Shown one piece after another: positions 1 to 10,300 of a stretch of 64,000 nucleotides of DNA (positions are counted from its first letter, which is position 1; each line of letters starts with the position of its first letter). The position numbers were made by a program, and so were the translations under genes. The stretch is from positions 9,133,653-9,197,652 of the forward strand of contig CM043868.1 of assembly GCA_023846275.1 (NCBI GenBank), in the 5' to 3' direction. The DNA comes from Vanilla planifolia (lineage: Eukaryota > Streptophyta > Magnoliopsida > Asparagales > Orchidaceae). The notes below the pieces were generated by a model. It was not told where the DNA came from. It did not search any database and saw nothing but the letters and a program-made list of their open reading frames with translations.

Positions 1-17
1 CACTAATTAGATGACAT

Positions 18-52
<35 letters not shown>

Positions 53-222
53 ACGTCGTTTACCCATGCTTGGTTAAATTTCTTCACTTTGACATTTATA
101 GCACTAGGTAGAAATCACATTGCATGAGCATCCTCAAGGACCATCGCAATGCTTTGTTTAAACTAAACAGTCAGATTCCCTATGTCCATACTAGTTCTGA
201 GTCGATTGTTCGACTCCCGAGG
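1..222 (-). pseudogene. 25S rRNA fragment, inverted and decayed
   Basis: The plus strand here is the reverse complement of a conserved stretch of plant 25S/26S rRNA. The complement of positions 20-40 is the well-known CTTAAGGTAGCCAAAT segment, and neighbouring conserved blocks follow in order up to about 222. Many positions differ from the usual rRNA, mostly C-to-T or G-to-A changes, as expected of methylated, non-functional DNA. The copy is cut by the window start and ends abruptly on the right. It lies in the opposite orientation to the 18S fragment beside it, which a normal rDNA unit would not show. Confidence 0.88.
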
Positions 223-1107
223 AAGGCACATAGGGTTATTGCCCAACTGTTGTGCTGTTGTGGTGGAGCACGAGGATGTGCACTTTTTGAATTTTTTCCC
301 TTTGCCCTCTGCTTTGGGCTTTGTGTCTCAATGGAGGTTTTGTTGGTGTCATTTGGTTCGAGAAACGTGCAAACACTTTTTGACCTTATGTCATATCTCG
401 GGAAGGCCAATGCAGAAATGAGGTGTTGCTCAAATTATGTCATTCAGTTGTGCAATTTGTGCTTGGCTTTATGTCGATCAGGTATGGTGTTCCCTTTGCA
501 TGTTGTGTGAGTTATTGCTTGTCGTGCGATGCGGGTGCTAGACAATGCCTTTATCCCTAAGTAGCCCCTTTGCGCTTCCTGTTTTAAACATCATTGAGGC
601 TATTTGGGCTAATGGAGTTGGATTGGTGAGAGACTATTTTTGCACGAGAGATGTTTGTTGTGGTGCTACTTCGTATGGCTTTGTTACCTCTTGGTGTGGT
701 CTATCAATACATGAGTAGGGCTTTGTCACTTAGTTGAACCTTCTTATGGAGGAAGTTCGTATGTTGTTTGCCTTTCTATCGGATGGGTAGGTTCCATTCA
801 ATTATTTTTTATGGCACTACACAACTCCAGTGTTGGAACTGTGGCGTTATGCAATGCTATCGAACGAATGATCGTCCCTACTCCCTTGTTGGCATGGGCT
901 CAGAAATCTTACATTTCAGTCATATCATTCTCCAACAAAGAGGGTTATCTTTGAGGAATGCTATTATCGAGAGGCAATGTTTCGAAACTAAGGCAATGTT
1001 ATCCTAACCTGGGAGCGTTCACTCTTCCTTTGTGGAGTATCACTAGACATGACGAATGTGTCAAATTATGACATGGGGTTTTGCTTAGTATTTAATCATT
1101 ATATTGC
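223..1107 (+). other. Presumed rDNA external transcribed spacer remnant
   Basis: This stretch sits between the inverted 25S piece and the first base of the 18S-like sequence and is richer in G+C than most of the window. Its position directly upstream of 18S on the same strand suggests a decayed 5' external transcribed spacer. This is inferred from position: spacers are not conserved enough to recognise by motif. The open frames of 60-130 codons in it have no recognisable product and are probably chance. Confidence 0.5.
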
Positions 1108-2007
1108 TACTTGGGTGATCCTACCAGTAGTCATATGCTTGTCTCAAAGAATAAGCCATGCATGTGTAAGTATAAACAATTTCAGGCTATGAAACTACGA
1201 ATGGCTCATTAAATCCGTTATAATTTGTTTGATGGTACTTGCTACTCGGATAACCGTAATAATTCTAGAGCTAACATGTGCACCAAACCCTGACTTTTGG
1301 AAGAGATGCATTTATTAGGTAAAAGGTCGATGCAGGCTTTTGCCCAGCTCCTTGACAATTCATGATAACTTGTCGGATCACACGGCCTTTGTACCGACGA
1401 TGCATCATTCGAATTTCTGCCCTATCAACTTTCGATGGTAGGATAGGGGCCTACCATGGTGGTGACGGCTAATGAGAATTAGGGTTCGATTCTGGAGAGG
1501 GAGCTTAAGAGATGGCTACCACATCCAAGGAAGGTAGCATGCGTGCAAATTACCTAATCCTAACACGGGGAGATAGTGACAATAAATAACAATATCAGGC
1601 TCTACATGTCTGGTAATCAGAATGAGTACAATCTAAATCCCTTAATGAGGATCCATTGGAGGGCAAGTCTGGTGCCAGTAGTTGTGGTAATTCCAGCTCT
1701 AATAGTGTATATTTAAGTTGTTGCAGTTAAAAGGCTCATAGTTGGACCTTGGTTTGGATCGATTGATCCGCCTTTTGGTGTGCACCACCCACCCTGATTC
1801 TTTTGTCGATGATGCAGTCTGGCCTTAGCTGGTCAGATCGGCCCTCAACGTTGTTACTTTGAAGAAATTAGAGTGCTCAAAGCAAGCCCACTCTCTGGAT
1901 ATATTAGCATGGGATAACATTACAGGATTTCGATCCTATTATGTTGGCCTTCGGGATCAAGTAATGATTAAGAGGGACAGACATGGGCATTCGTATTTCA
2001 AAGTCAG

Positions 2008-2039
<32 letters not shown>

Positions 2040-2051
2040 CACAGCGAAAGA

Positions 2052-2082
<31 letters not shown>

Positions 2083-2239
2083 AGAAAGTTGAGCGCTCGA
2101 AGGATCAGATACCTTCCTAGTCTCAACCATAAACGATGTCGACCGAAGATTGGAAGATATTGCTCTTTTTACTCTGTCAGCACCTTATAAGAAATCAAAG
2201 TCTTTGGGTTCTGGGGGGAGTATGTCACAATGCTGAAAC
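1108..2239 (+). pseudogene. 18S rRNA pseudogene, 3'-truncated
   Basis: The sequence follows plant 18S rRNA in order, from the 5' end (TGATCCTACCAGTAGTCATA near 1116) through the central GTAATTCCAGCTC block near 1687 and the GAAATTCTTGGATTTATGAA block near 2011, to the GGGGGGAGTATG block near 2212. It stops at about 2239, roughly two thirds of the way along the ~1.8-kb gene, where an unrelated dispersed repeat begins. Scattered transitions and small indels hit universally conserved positions, including CCGCGG of the 530 loop, now TTGTGG. It cannot be a working rRNA. The 77-codon open frame at 1859-2092 is a by-product. Confidence 0.93.
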
Positions 2240-3655
2240 CTCTCTTCCTCCTTTTTATTTCACCAATGAAGAAAATTAGGAATATTAATTTAGCTACCCT
2301 AGGTCATGATTATGTCCTTTCTTTCTAATATAAATAAACTACCTTTCTCCATCCATCCTTTCTTCTTCATTGGGTAATGAGAAACCAAACTTTTTTACAG
2401 AATTGTTTATACACCATTCATACTCTTTCATAATCTTCTTTTTCCTTATCATCAGGTACAAGGAATAGGCCAATTGTTGGCTTAGTTACTATACAATCAA
2501 ACCTTATTTCTATTGTCATAATTAAGTTATGAGTTTCAAAAATTAATTAAAGTTTAGAGATATATAAGACTTTCAAATTAAGGGGGTAAGAAACTATCTA
2601 TAATTGTTAATAAAAAAATTAATTTGTTCAATCATATTAATTGGACTAGAAAAGCTTGAAAATGTTAAACTTTATTACTAAAATTTCTATTCCTACTCTC
2701 ATTCTACTCTCTTATTAGCCCTTGTCATTCCCATTTGTCCCTTGATTATCCTCTTCTTCTCTCTGACAATCTTTCTTATTTTATCAATCAATTTGCTACA
2801 ATGCTCCTTTTCTATATTATCAATTGTCACATCTCTCTTACCATTCATTTTCTTTCCTTTTTCACTCCAATTGGAATTAAGGCTCCAACAAATTAACTAT
2901 TTTCTCTCTCTATTTGTAGTCCCTTTCTTAAGTTGTCACTTATCTTCGTTTAGGGATGTCTTTACCAATATGAGAATAGTGTTTCCTCTTTCGTTGGTCA
3001 TTTCTCCTTAGGAGTCATTGTCATTCTTATTGTCTTTAAAACTAATAGTGTCCCATCTTTAGTGTTGATTATGTTGTCACTAAAATTACAAGACATTGTC
3101 AAGATTTGCAAAAACGACCACCTATGGTGGGATCATCTTCTCACCTTTGGTGACTTTAATTGTTAACAAAGTTATGTTATTAATTACATCTTTTACATGT
3201 TTTAATTCGTTATAAATATATGTAATTATATAAATCACTTTGTTGGTAGAGATTAATAACATATTTAACATGGATTTCTTAATCCTTAAAGTAGGCTAAA
3301 TATATATTAAACAATGTAAGATGATATTTTATGAGATAAAGTGTTCTTACTTAAATGCAATATCTAGATTTATTTTATTATATTGTAGATCAAATGACTT
3401 AAGGATTTTGTGGGAGCTTAGATTAAAGAATATTATAGGTTTAATTAAAATTATATAATTTGCTTGGTTTAATAATGATATATAATAATCACTTTTTATG
3501 CCTTTTTCTCTTTAGATGTAACACATGAGCAAGTTAATTTGCATGTTTAGCTTATTCTATTAATCAAACCTTATTTATATGTTATCATTGCATATTTTGA
3601 GCAAATGAAATGTCGAAAATATGCACAATTACAAATAAACAAATGTAGCTTTGCT
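2240..3655. repeat. Dispersed block R, copy 1
   Basis: A ~1.4-kb block with diverged copies at about 22885-24215, 24860-26200, 41690-43130 and (internally deleted) 50105-50460. Landmarks shared by the copies are TTTCACCAATGAAGAAAATT near 2258, CTACCCTAGGTCAT near 2295, a purine/pyrimidine-biased middle, and a segment ending in TTTGGTGA near 3149. This copy is closest to the one at 41.7 kb. No intact coding sequence is recognised. Confidence 0.75.
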
Positions 3656-4335
3656 CGTACTAACTTCTGTTGGGTCCTGAGAAGATACACTAAGAGAGGG
3701 ACTAAATTGCTATTAAAAGATTTAAAAAAAAATTCTTTTGATAAACTAAAAAATAAATAAATATTTTAAAACTACCTTATATAATATCACACCCCTACTT
3801 GATTTCCTTCAAGATTATCAAGTAGAGTAACTTTTAATAGCTATAATAGAATAATCAAATGCAATAAAAATAAAAAACATGATAAGTAGTTAATGAAATA
3901 TAAGTTTTTTAGATGATTTGACTTAACCTTAAGCCTACATCCATCACCATCCTCCTGCTTAAGTGTTATTATACTAATCACTCCATAACTAAGAGAAGAA
4001 ACCCGATCAAAAGTTGAGATTTTTCACAAATCATCTACAACCCCAATCTACTCAACACTATCCAATCATGAGCTCGACAAATCCTTTTCAAATTAAACAA
4101 GCCAAAGATATAACCAAGAGAAACAAATCAAATGTAACAATATGAAACACTTCGCACAATAGTGAACAAATATACAAATACAAGTGGTTAATTATAAATT
4201 GAATAATAATATTACAAACATTTTTAATAGCTTTGTGATGAGCAAAGATAATGTAATTTTTAATTTCTTTAACTCTTAAGCTATCTTGCTTTATGTTGCT
4301 TATAAATTACCTTCTTAGAGACTAAGCTTGGACTA
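3656..4335. repeat. Dispersed block T, copy 1
   Basis: Follows block R, as in the other copies. It begins near GTTGGGTCCTGAGAAG (3669) and carries the shared landmarks GATTATCAAGTAGAG, ACATCCA(C/T)CACC and ATATAACCAAGA. Related copies are at about 26340-27010 and 50480-51130, with a short 5' part at 43130-43240. No gene is seen. Confidence 0.7.
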
Positions 4336-5641
4336 CTCTAGACCTGAGTCGATACACGCCAACATGCCGATCAGCGTCGACTCTTACCGAGATGCACCAT
4401 AGACGTCAACTAGAGTTGAACATCACCGACACGCACTGATCCACTCTTGGCTTTTGACCTTGTGATGATAAGATCACAGGTAGCTTAAGTAATTAGTATC
4501 AAATAATTTAGTTTTAGGTATACTTAAATAAAGCTTAGGTTAGCTTTGGTTTAAGCTAAATTAATACCTAGGTTTTGATTTTTAGTATAAGGAAACCCTA
4601 AAGATGGAATTTAAGATTAGAATGAGAACAAAAGAACTTGTTGAGTCCTTGAGCATGCCTTAGATAAGGCCTTACACATGTTTGGATCTTAGTTAAACAT
4701 TGGATGAAGGTTATTCAAGATAAATAACTCAACTTGACCTTAAGAGTGATGCTAGGCTTTGGCAATGGGTTTTTTATTCTCTTTGATGTTAGTTAAACTA
4801 TATACAAAGCTTAAATTATTAAGCAAACCATGAATAGTTGGTTGGGCTCTAATGCCATGGGTTGACATTTTAGATGATGATTTAATGACTCATGGAAGTC
4901 CTTTGAGAAGGCTGTAGTGGCTTAGGTTTACTTACATGGCATAAGACTCACTAGTGAAATTGATAAGACTCACCAGTAAAACTTATGCAAACTAAGGTTG
5001 AAAATATTAATCATGGCTTTCCAAAATGTGCCTAAGAGTATAATCCATGGATACATACTTAATTAGATGCTTATATTATAGCCAAAATAGGTGAGAAGAT
5101 TTTAAAGAGGGTCTCAAATTAGACTAAGGCAAAGATTAAGGGTAAGTGCTGATCATATGCATGAAATTTAGATAGGATAATCCAAAGCAAATGAGTTAAG
5201 GTTTAGAAATAACCTTATGATCCTTAGATAAGTGATTTAAGGTTTCGAGCAAACCCTAAAATCATTCTAAATAGTAGATAGATAACCACAAATAGTTGAT
5301 TTAATAGTGGAAGAAAACATTAGAATTCCCACATAATTTATTAGGGTTTTGGAGAAAACTTTAGAATTTTTAGATAGCTAACTAGGGTAATGAAGGGAGC
5401 CTTAGAATGTTCAAATAAGTGAATGGAAGAAAACATGAGAATGCCCACATAATTGATTAGGGTTTTGGAGAAAACATGAGCCTGGATAGGTTGTGATGAT
5501 AAATTGTATTATTGTGAGTATGATAAAAGAGACAAATGTGATGATAACAAGATTGGGATGTAGTGGATCTCATGTATTGGACTTTACCAACAATTGGCAG
5601 GTTAGATTATTGGACTTCTACAAGATTACAGATGCAGCAGA
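4336..5641. other. Intergenic sequence without recognisable gene
   Basis: No coding sequence, RNA gene or known element is recognised. The first ~125 bases are richer in G+C and CpG than the surroundings. The remainder is ordinary AT-rich sequence with stops in all frames. An imperfect direct repeat of ~56 bases lies at 5308-5363 and 5424-5479, and the first satellite unit begins at 5642. Confidence 0.6.
5308..5479. repeat. Imperfect 56-base direct repeat
   Basis: Positions 5308-5363 and 5424-5479 match over about 56 bases with a few differences. Both read TGGAAGAAAACAT, then CCCACATAAT, then TTAGGGTTTTGGAGAAAAC. The repeat period is 116 bases. The cause is unknown. Confidence 0.75.
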
Positions 5642-5945
5642 GTGCTATTACGATATTCTATAAACTAAGAAATGTGCCAAATTTAATGTGATGTGTCTTA
5701 GTGCCACTAAGACATTCCACTAATAGGGAAATGTGTCAAATGATATGTATTATGGCTTTGTTCCACTAGGACATTCTGTCAATCGAGGAATGTGTCATGC
5801 AATATGTGTGTTTCTATGTATCAGTAAGAAATTTCATCGATTAGAGGACGTGTCGTATTATGTGGCTTAACTAAGTGCCATTAAGATATTCCATAAATTA
5901 GAGAATATACTCAAATATATGGTGTTCTTGGAGTGCCATCAACCA
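5642..5945. repeat. Decayed ~59-base tandem satellite
   Basis: Five full units and the start of a sixth begin at about 5642, 5701, 5760, 5818, 5875 and 5933. Each starts with a variant of GTGCCACTAAGACATTCC and has a variant of GGAAATGTGTCA about 28 bases later. The spacing is 57-59 bases. The units are well diverged, so the array is old. It ends about 100 bases before the chromovirus insertion. Confidence 0.8.
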
Positions 5946-6190
5946 ACTCTAAACACCACTAGAGATCATAGATGAGGTGTTTCATATGGTGGTATAGTGT
6001 TATGTGCTTATTGAGAACCCTTAGAACCTTAAAAGGTTTGGCCTTGTGATGAGGACATCATGTTCGAGAAGGACTTTCGACGACCAAGGACCAGGTCTTA
6101 TACAAAAAAACAAGGCCAAAATCTAAATTCCTGCTGCCGAAAGCCGCCTCCGCCGCAACCTCCGCCGTCGCCGCGCCTCCAGCCATCCGG

Positions 6191-6480
6191 ATGACCCGCG
6201 CCGACCCACGCCAGCCCGCGCCGACCCACGCCAGACTCACGAACTGTGACCCGCGCCGACCCACGCCAGCCCGCGCCGAGTAACGCCAGCCCGCGCCGAC
6301 CCACGCCAGACCGCGAACTGTGACCCGCGCCGACCCACACCAGACTCACGAACTGTGACCCGCGCCGACCCACGCCAGCCCGCGCCGAGTAACGCCAGCC
6401 CGCGCCGAGTAACGCCAGCCGCGCCGACCCACGCCAGCCCGCGCCGAGTAACGCCAGCCCGCGCCGACCGCACCGCCGCC
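6191..6480. repeat. GC-rich 20-base minisatellite in 5' LTR
   Basis: About a dozen imperfect units of CCCGCGCCGACCCACGCCAG, alternating with the variant CCCGCGCCGAGTAACGCCAG and interrupted by short GAACTGTGA-containing pieces. A 23-base direct repeat (GTCGCCGCGCCTCC, then AGCCATCCG or AACCATCCG) flanks the array at 6167-6189 and 6486-6508. The array is extremely CpG-rich in an otherwise AT-rich window. Its minus strand is open in several frames of Gly/Arg/Trp-rich repeats, most likely a consequence of the repeat. Confidence 0.92.
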
Positions 6481-6650
6481 GAAACGTCGCCGCGCCTCCA
6501 ACCATCCGAAATTAGGGATAAATACATGAATTTTCATTAATTTTCTCAGAATTTTAAGAGTCTATTTTTAGGTGCCTTTTTAATTTACCCATGTGTCCTT
6601 TAGTATTCCCATATTATGAGTCAAATGTCTTTTGTACCCTTTTGGATTCC

Positions 6651-6658
6651 TATATAAG
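6651..6658 (+). promoter_or_regulatory. TATA box of the 5' LTR promoter
   Basis: TATATAAG preceded by CC and followed by GGGAAGTCC, about 585 bases before the LTR end. The same sequence is at 12539-12546 in the 3' LTR. The decayed relative at 45.4-49.2 kb has CTATAAATAGG about 595 bases before its primer site, which supports the assignment. Confidence 0.75.
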
Positions 6659-7240
6659 GGGAAGTCCTCTTCTATTGTAAGGATATACAGTTAATGAAAA
6701 CTTTTTGAGTGTTCTTTGCTTCCATTCTGAGTTCGTGAGTGCTCTGAGTGTCTTTGGCGTGCTGACTCGTCAAAGCTCTGATACTGGGAGGAGGGACGCG
6801 AGGTCCAAGTGGTGAGACGCCACTCCAGTCTATCATCTTCCTTCACCGCTCAACCATCTTCAAGTTGAAGTTTTCGTTTTCCTCGTCTTCCTTTTTTACA
6901 AGTAATTTCCAATTCCTAGATTATTAATTTGTCGTCAATAGATTTTCATTCTGCGAAGTGCAACTTCTATTATAAATTATATTTAAGTTTCAACTGGTAC
7001 TTAACCAATCTAAGTACTCCCCATTTCTGAGTGTTTGAAAGTGTGTAGCCGTAATCGATTTAGCGACTTCTTAGCCGCTATCGATCCTAGTTTAGTTAGG
7101 CTTCATTGGTTGGTGCCCCTTTGCGTTCAACCCTCTTCGTATCTAGGATGTGTGTCCCTTAGGGAGACGACCCTGCTCTTTGTTGTGCATCAGACACGAA
7201 TTTTCTAACTAAGCAAATTTCTTCAATCCTACATCACATT

Positions 7241-7252
7241 TGGTATCAGAGC
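7241..7252 (+). other. Primer-binding site (initiator tRNA-Met type)
   Basis: TGGTATCAGAGC, the standard plant primer-binding site complementary to the 3' end of initiator tRNA-Met, lies four bases after the end of the 5' LTR. It primes minus-strand DNA synthesis. Confidence 0.95.
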
Positions 7253-7306
7253 AACGGTTATTCGGTTACTTTGTGAGCTGCACACACCCACTTTACGAAA
7301 ACGTTT

Positions 7307-10300
7307 ATGAGAACTAGATCTGGTAGGGAATATACAATGGATAATCAATTTGAACAACTCATGGAACAGATGCAACAAATGCAATTAGCTATACAGGAGC
7401 TATCAACTCAAACAAATGCAAGATTCAATCAATTAGAAAGAAATCAAGTGGAACCAGAAATTACTGAAGAAGAAATACAACCCCCTAGACTTACAGTCAC
7501 ACCGACACCACAACGTAGAATGGAACCAGAGATAATAGAAGAAGGAAGCGACTATCAATCAACAATAAGACACAGAAACCGGACCGAAAATGACAATGAC
7601 CAATTACTCAGATCAATCAAATTCGAAATTCCTAGTTTTGAAGGTTCCCTTAACCCTAAAGAATATTTAGAATGGGAAGCCGCTATAGACAAATATTTTC
7701 AATGGTTTAGACTTACTGAAGATAGAAAGGTATTATTTGCTAAAATGAAATTATCTAAGCAAGCACGACTCTATATGGAAGCTGTAGATAATGATAACTT
7801 TCAAAGAAACTCGCCGCCAATTGAAACTTGGAATGAACTTAAAAGAGCCCTTAGGCAGAAATATGTTCCAAGAACTTATAAAAATCAATTGTTGGACCAA
7901 TGGCAACGTCACACACAAGGAGGAAAATCAATAAATGAATATATTGCCAAATTCGATGAATATCATCTCAGATGTGGAATAGATGAAGACCCATCTATGA
8001 CTTTTTCCCGATTTCGTGCTGGACTTAGGGAAGACCTACAAAGAGAACTCTTAATTCGTGGCGTAGAATCCCTACCCGAAGCCTATAGAATAACTAGCGA
8101 AATAGAGCGCTTACAAAAGACCTATCCTAAAAAGAAGTTTGAACCCAAACCTATACCTAAATACTCTAATAATGGATCATCTACTAGCCGAACCCAGCCT
8201 ACTACCGCCATAAAACCCAATCCAACCACCACAAAACCTAAAGAAATAACTTGTTATAAATGTAATGGAAAAGGACATGTAGCAGCCCAATGTCCCACCA
8301 GGATAAACTACTTAGAAGAAGGTGAAAGTGAGGAACCTGAAATAGACACCAAGGAGATAACAGAATACAACCCAGATAGTGACCTTGCTAATGAATATTA
8401 TGAAGATGAAGAAGACAACCCATGGGAAGAAACTCTAGCTGTAGTTAGATGCACCCTTACTCAACCAAAAATTAGTGAAGACTGGAGAAGAACTGCAATC
8501 TTTCATACTTTCATTAAAATAGGAGAAAAGGTTTGCAAAGTAGTAATCGATAGTGGGAGCAGTATTAATGCCATTTCTACAGATTCGGTGACCAAACTTG
8601 GCCTAATTACGACCCCACACCCCCACCCTTACACTGTCTCATGGATTAATGAGACATCTATTCCAGTTAAAGTACAATGTATAGTTCCTTTAGCATTTGG
8701 ACAATATTCAGAAGATATAGTTTGTGACATAGTCCCAATGCAAGTAGGAAGCATCATATTAGGGAGACCATGGCTTTACGACCACGATGCTTTATTAACA
8801 GGGAAATCCCATACATGCATCTTTACGCATAATGGACAAAAGATTAAACTATATCCATCCCCTCCCAAGGATAAAATTCAACCTATCAAGAAGACAAATC
8901 AAATTAAGAATAACAAAATTCATATCATATCTAAAGGAGAAGCCATGCGTGAATTCACTGATGGATTAGTAATATGGGCATTAGCAGTTAAAAAAGTACA
9001 AACTAAGATACCTGACATAGTCATCCCACCTGAGATCGAATCTACCATAAATGAATTTAGTGATATATTCTTAGAAGAACCAAACAGTTTGCCCCCACTT
9101 AGAGATATACAACATTGTATTGATCTTGTCCCTGGAGCTAGCTTACCAAACTTGCCTCACTATAGAATGAGTCCCACTGAACACGAAGAGTTAAGTCGAC
9201 AAGTTAAGGAATTAATGGAGAAGGGATTTATTCAAGAAAGTCTAAGCCCTTGCGCCGTCCCAGCATTATTAACCCCTAAAAAAGACGGTACGTGGAGAAT
9301 GTGTATCGATAGCAGGGCTATTAACAAAATTACTATAAAATATAGGTTTCCCATCCCTAGACTTGATGACCTCTTAGATCAAATGAATGGGGCAAAGATT
9401 TTCTCAAAGATTGATTTAAAAAGTGGATATCACCAGATTAGGATTCGCCCTGGGGATGAATGGAAAACGGCATTCAAAACTCAAAATGGACTTTACGAAT
9501 GGCTAGTGATGCCTTTTGGCCTTTCCAATGCACCTAGCACTTTTATGAGAGTTATGACTCAGATTCTTAGGCCTTTCTTAGGACAATTTGCAGTGGTATA
9601 TTTTGATGATATATTGATTTTTAGTAAAAATATAGAAGCCCATTTGGATCATCTTAAGAAAGTTTGTTTGGTGCTTCGAGAGAACAAGTTATATGTGAAC
9701 TTAAAAAAATGTGCATTTATGACACGCAGTGTCAATTTCTTAGGATTCATAATTTCTGATGTTGGAGTATCGGCCGATCCTGAAAAAATCAATGCAATAA
9801 TAAACTGGCCTATACCCAAAAGTGTTCACGATGTTAGAAGTTTTCATGGTTTAACAACATTTTACAGGAGATTTATAAAAGGATTTAGCACACTCACAGC
9901 TCCGATCACGGATTGTATTAGAAAGGGCGGATTTGATTGGACTGATAAAGCTAACGACGCCTTTGATAAAATTAAAACCTGTATGACCCAAGCCCCAGTT
10001 TTGAGACTCCCAGATTTTAATCTAGTATTCGAGGTTTCTTGTGATGCTTCAGGAGTTGGAATTGGAGGTGTATTAAATCAAGAAGGGCGACCTATTGCAT
10101 ACTTTAGTGAGAAATTAAATGAGGCAAAGCGAAAATACTCAGTATACGATAAAGAATTTTATGCTATAGTTCAGACTTTAAGACATTGGAGACATTATCT
10201 TTTACCTAAAGAATTTGTTTTAAATTCTGATCACGAAGCCCTCAAGTATTTAAATTCTCAAAGGAAACTTAAACCTCAGCATGCTAAGTGGGTTGAGTTT

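Larger units (their letters stand above)
6047..7236 (+). repeat. 5' LTR of the chromovirus
   Basis: Begins TGATGAGGACATCA and ends CCTACATCA. It contains a GC-rich block (about 6130-6515) with a 20-base minisatellite, then a TATA box (TATATAAG, 6651-6658), which puts transcription start around 6680-6690. The first 148 bases match the sequence that encodes the polyprotein C-terminus in the 3' LTR. About 550 bases of R and U5 follow. Confidence 0.97.

Noticed and set aside
124..510. 128-codon plus-strand frame at the window start
   Set aside because: It overlaps the antisense 25S rRNA relic and the presumed spacer; no protein family is recognisable.
1859..2092. 77-codon frame in the rDNA
   Set aside because: It lies fully inside the conserved 18S sequence and is an artefact of rRNA sequence.
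4459..4480. CCTTGTGATGATAAGATCAC resembling the chromovirus target site plus LTR start
   Set aside because: Similarity stops after about 15 bases, and no LTR sequence, TATA box or primer site follows. Probably coincidence.
6098..6505. Gly/Arg-rich minus-strand open frames in both LTRs (also 11986-12393)
   Set aside because: They are produced by the 20-base GC-rich repeat, which lacks stops in several frames. The composition follows the repeat unit and no start context or domain supports a gene.
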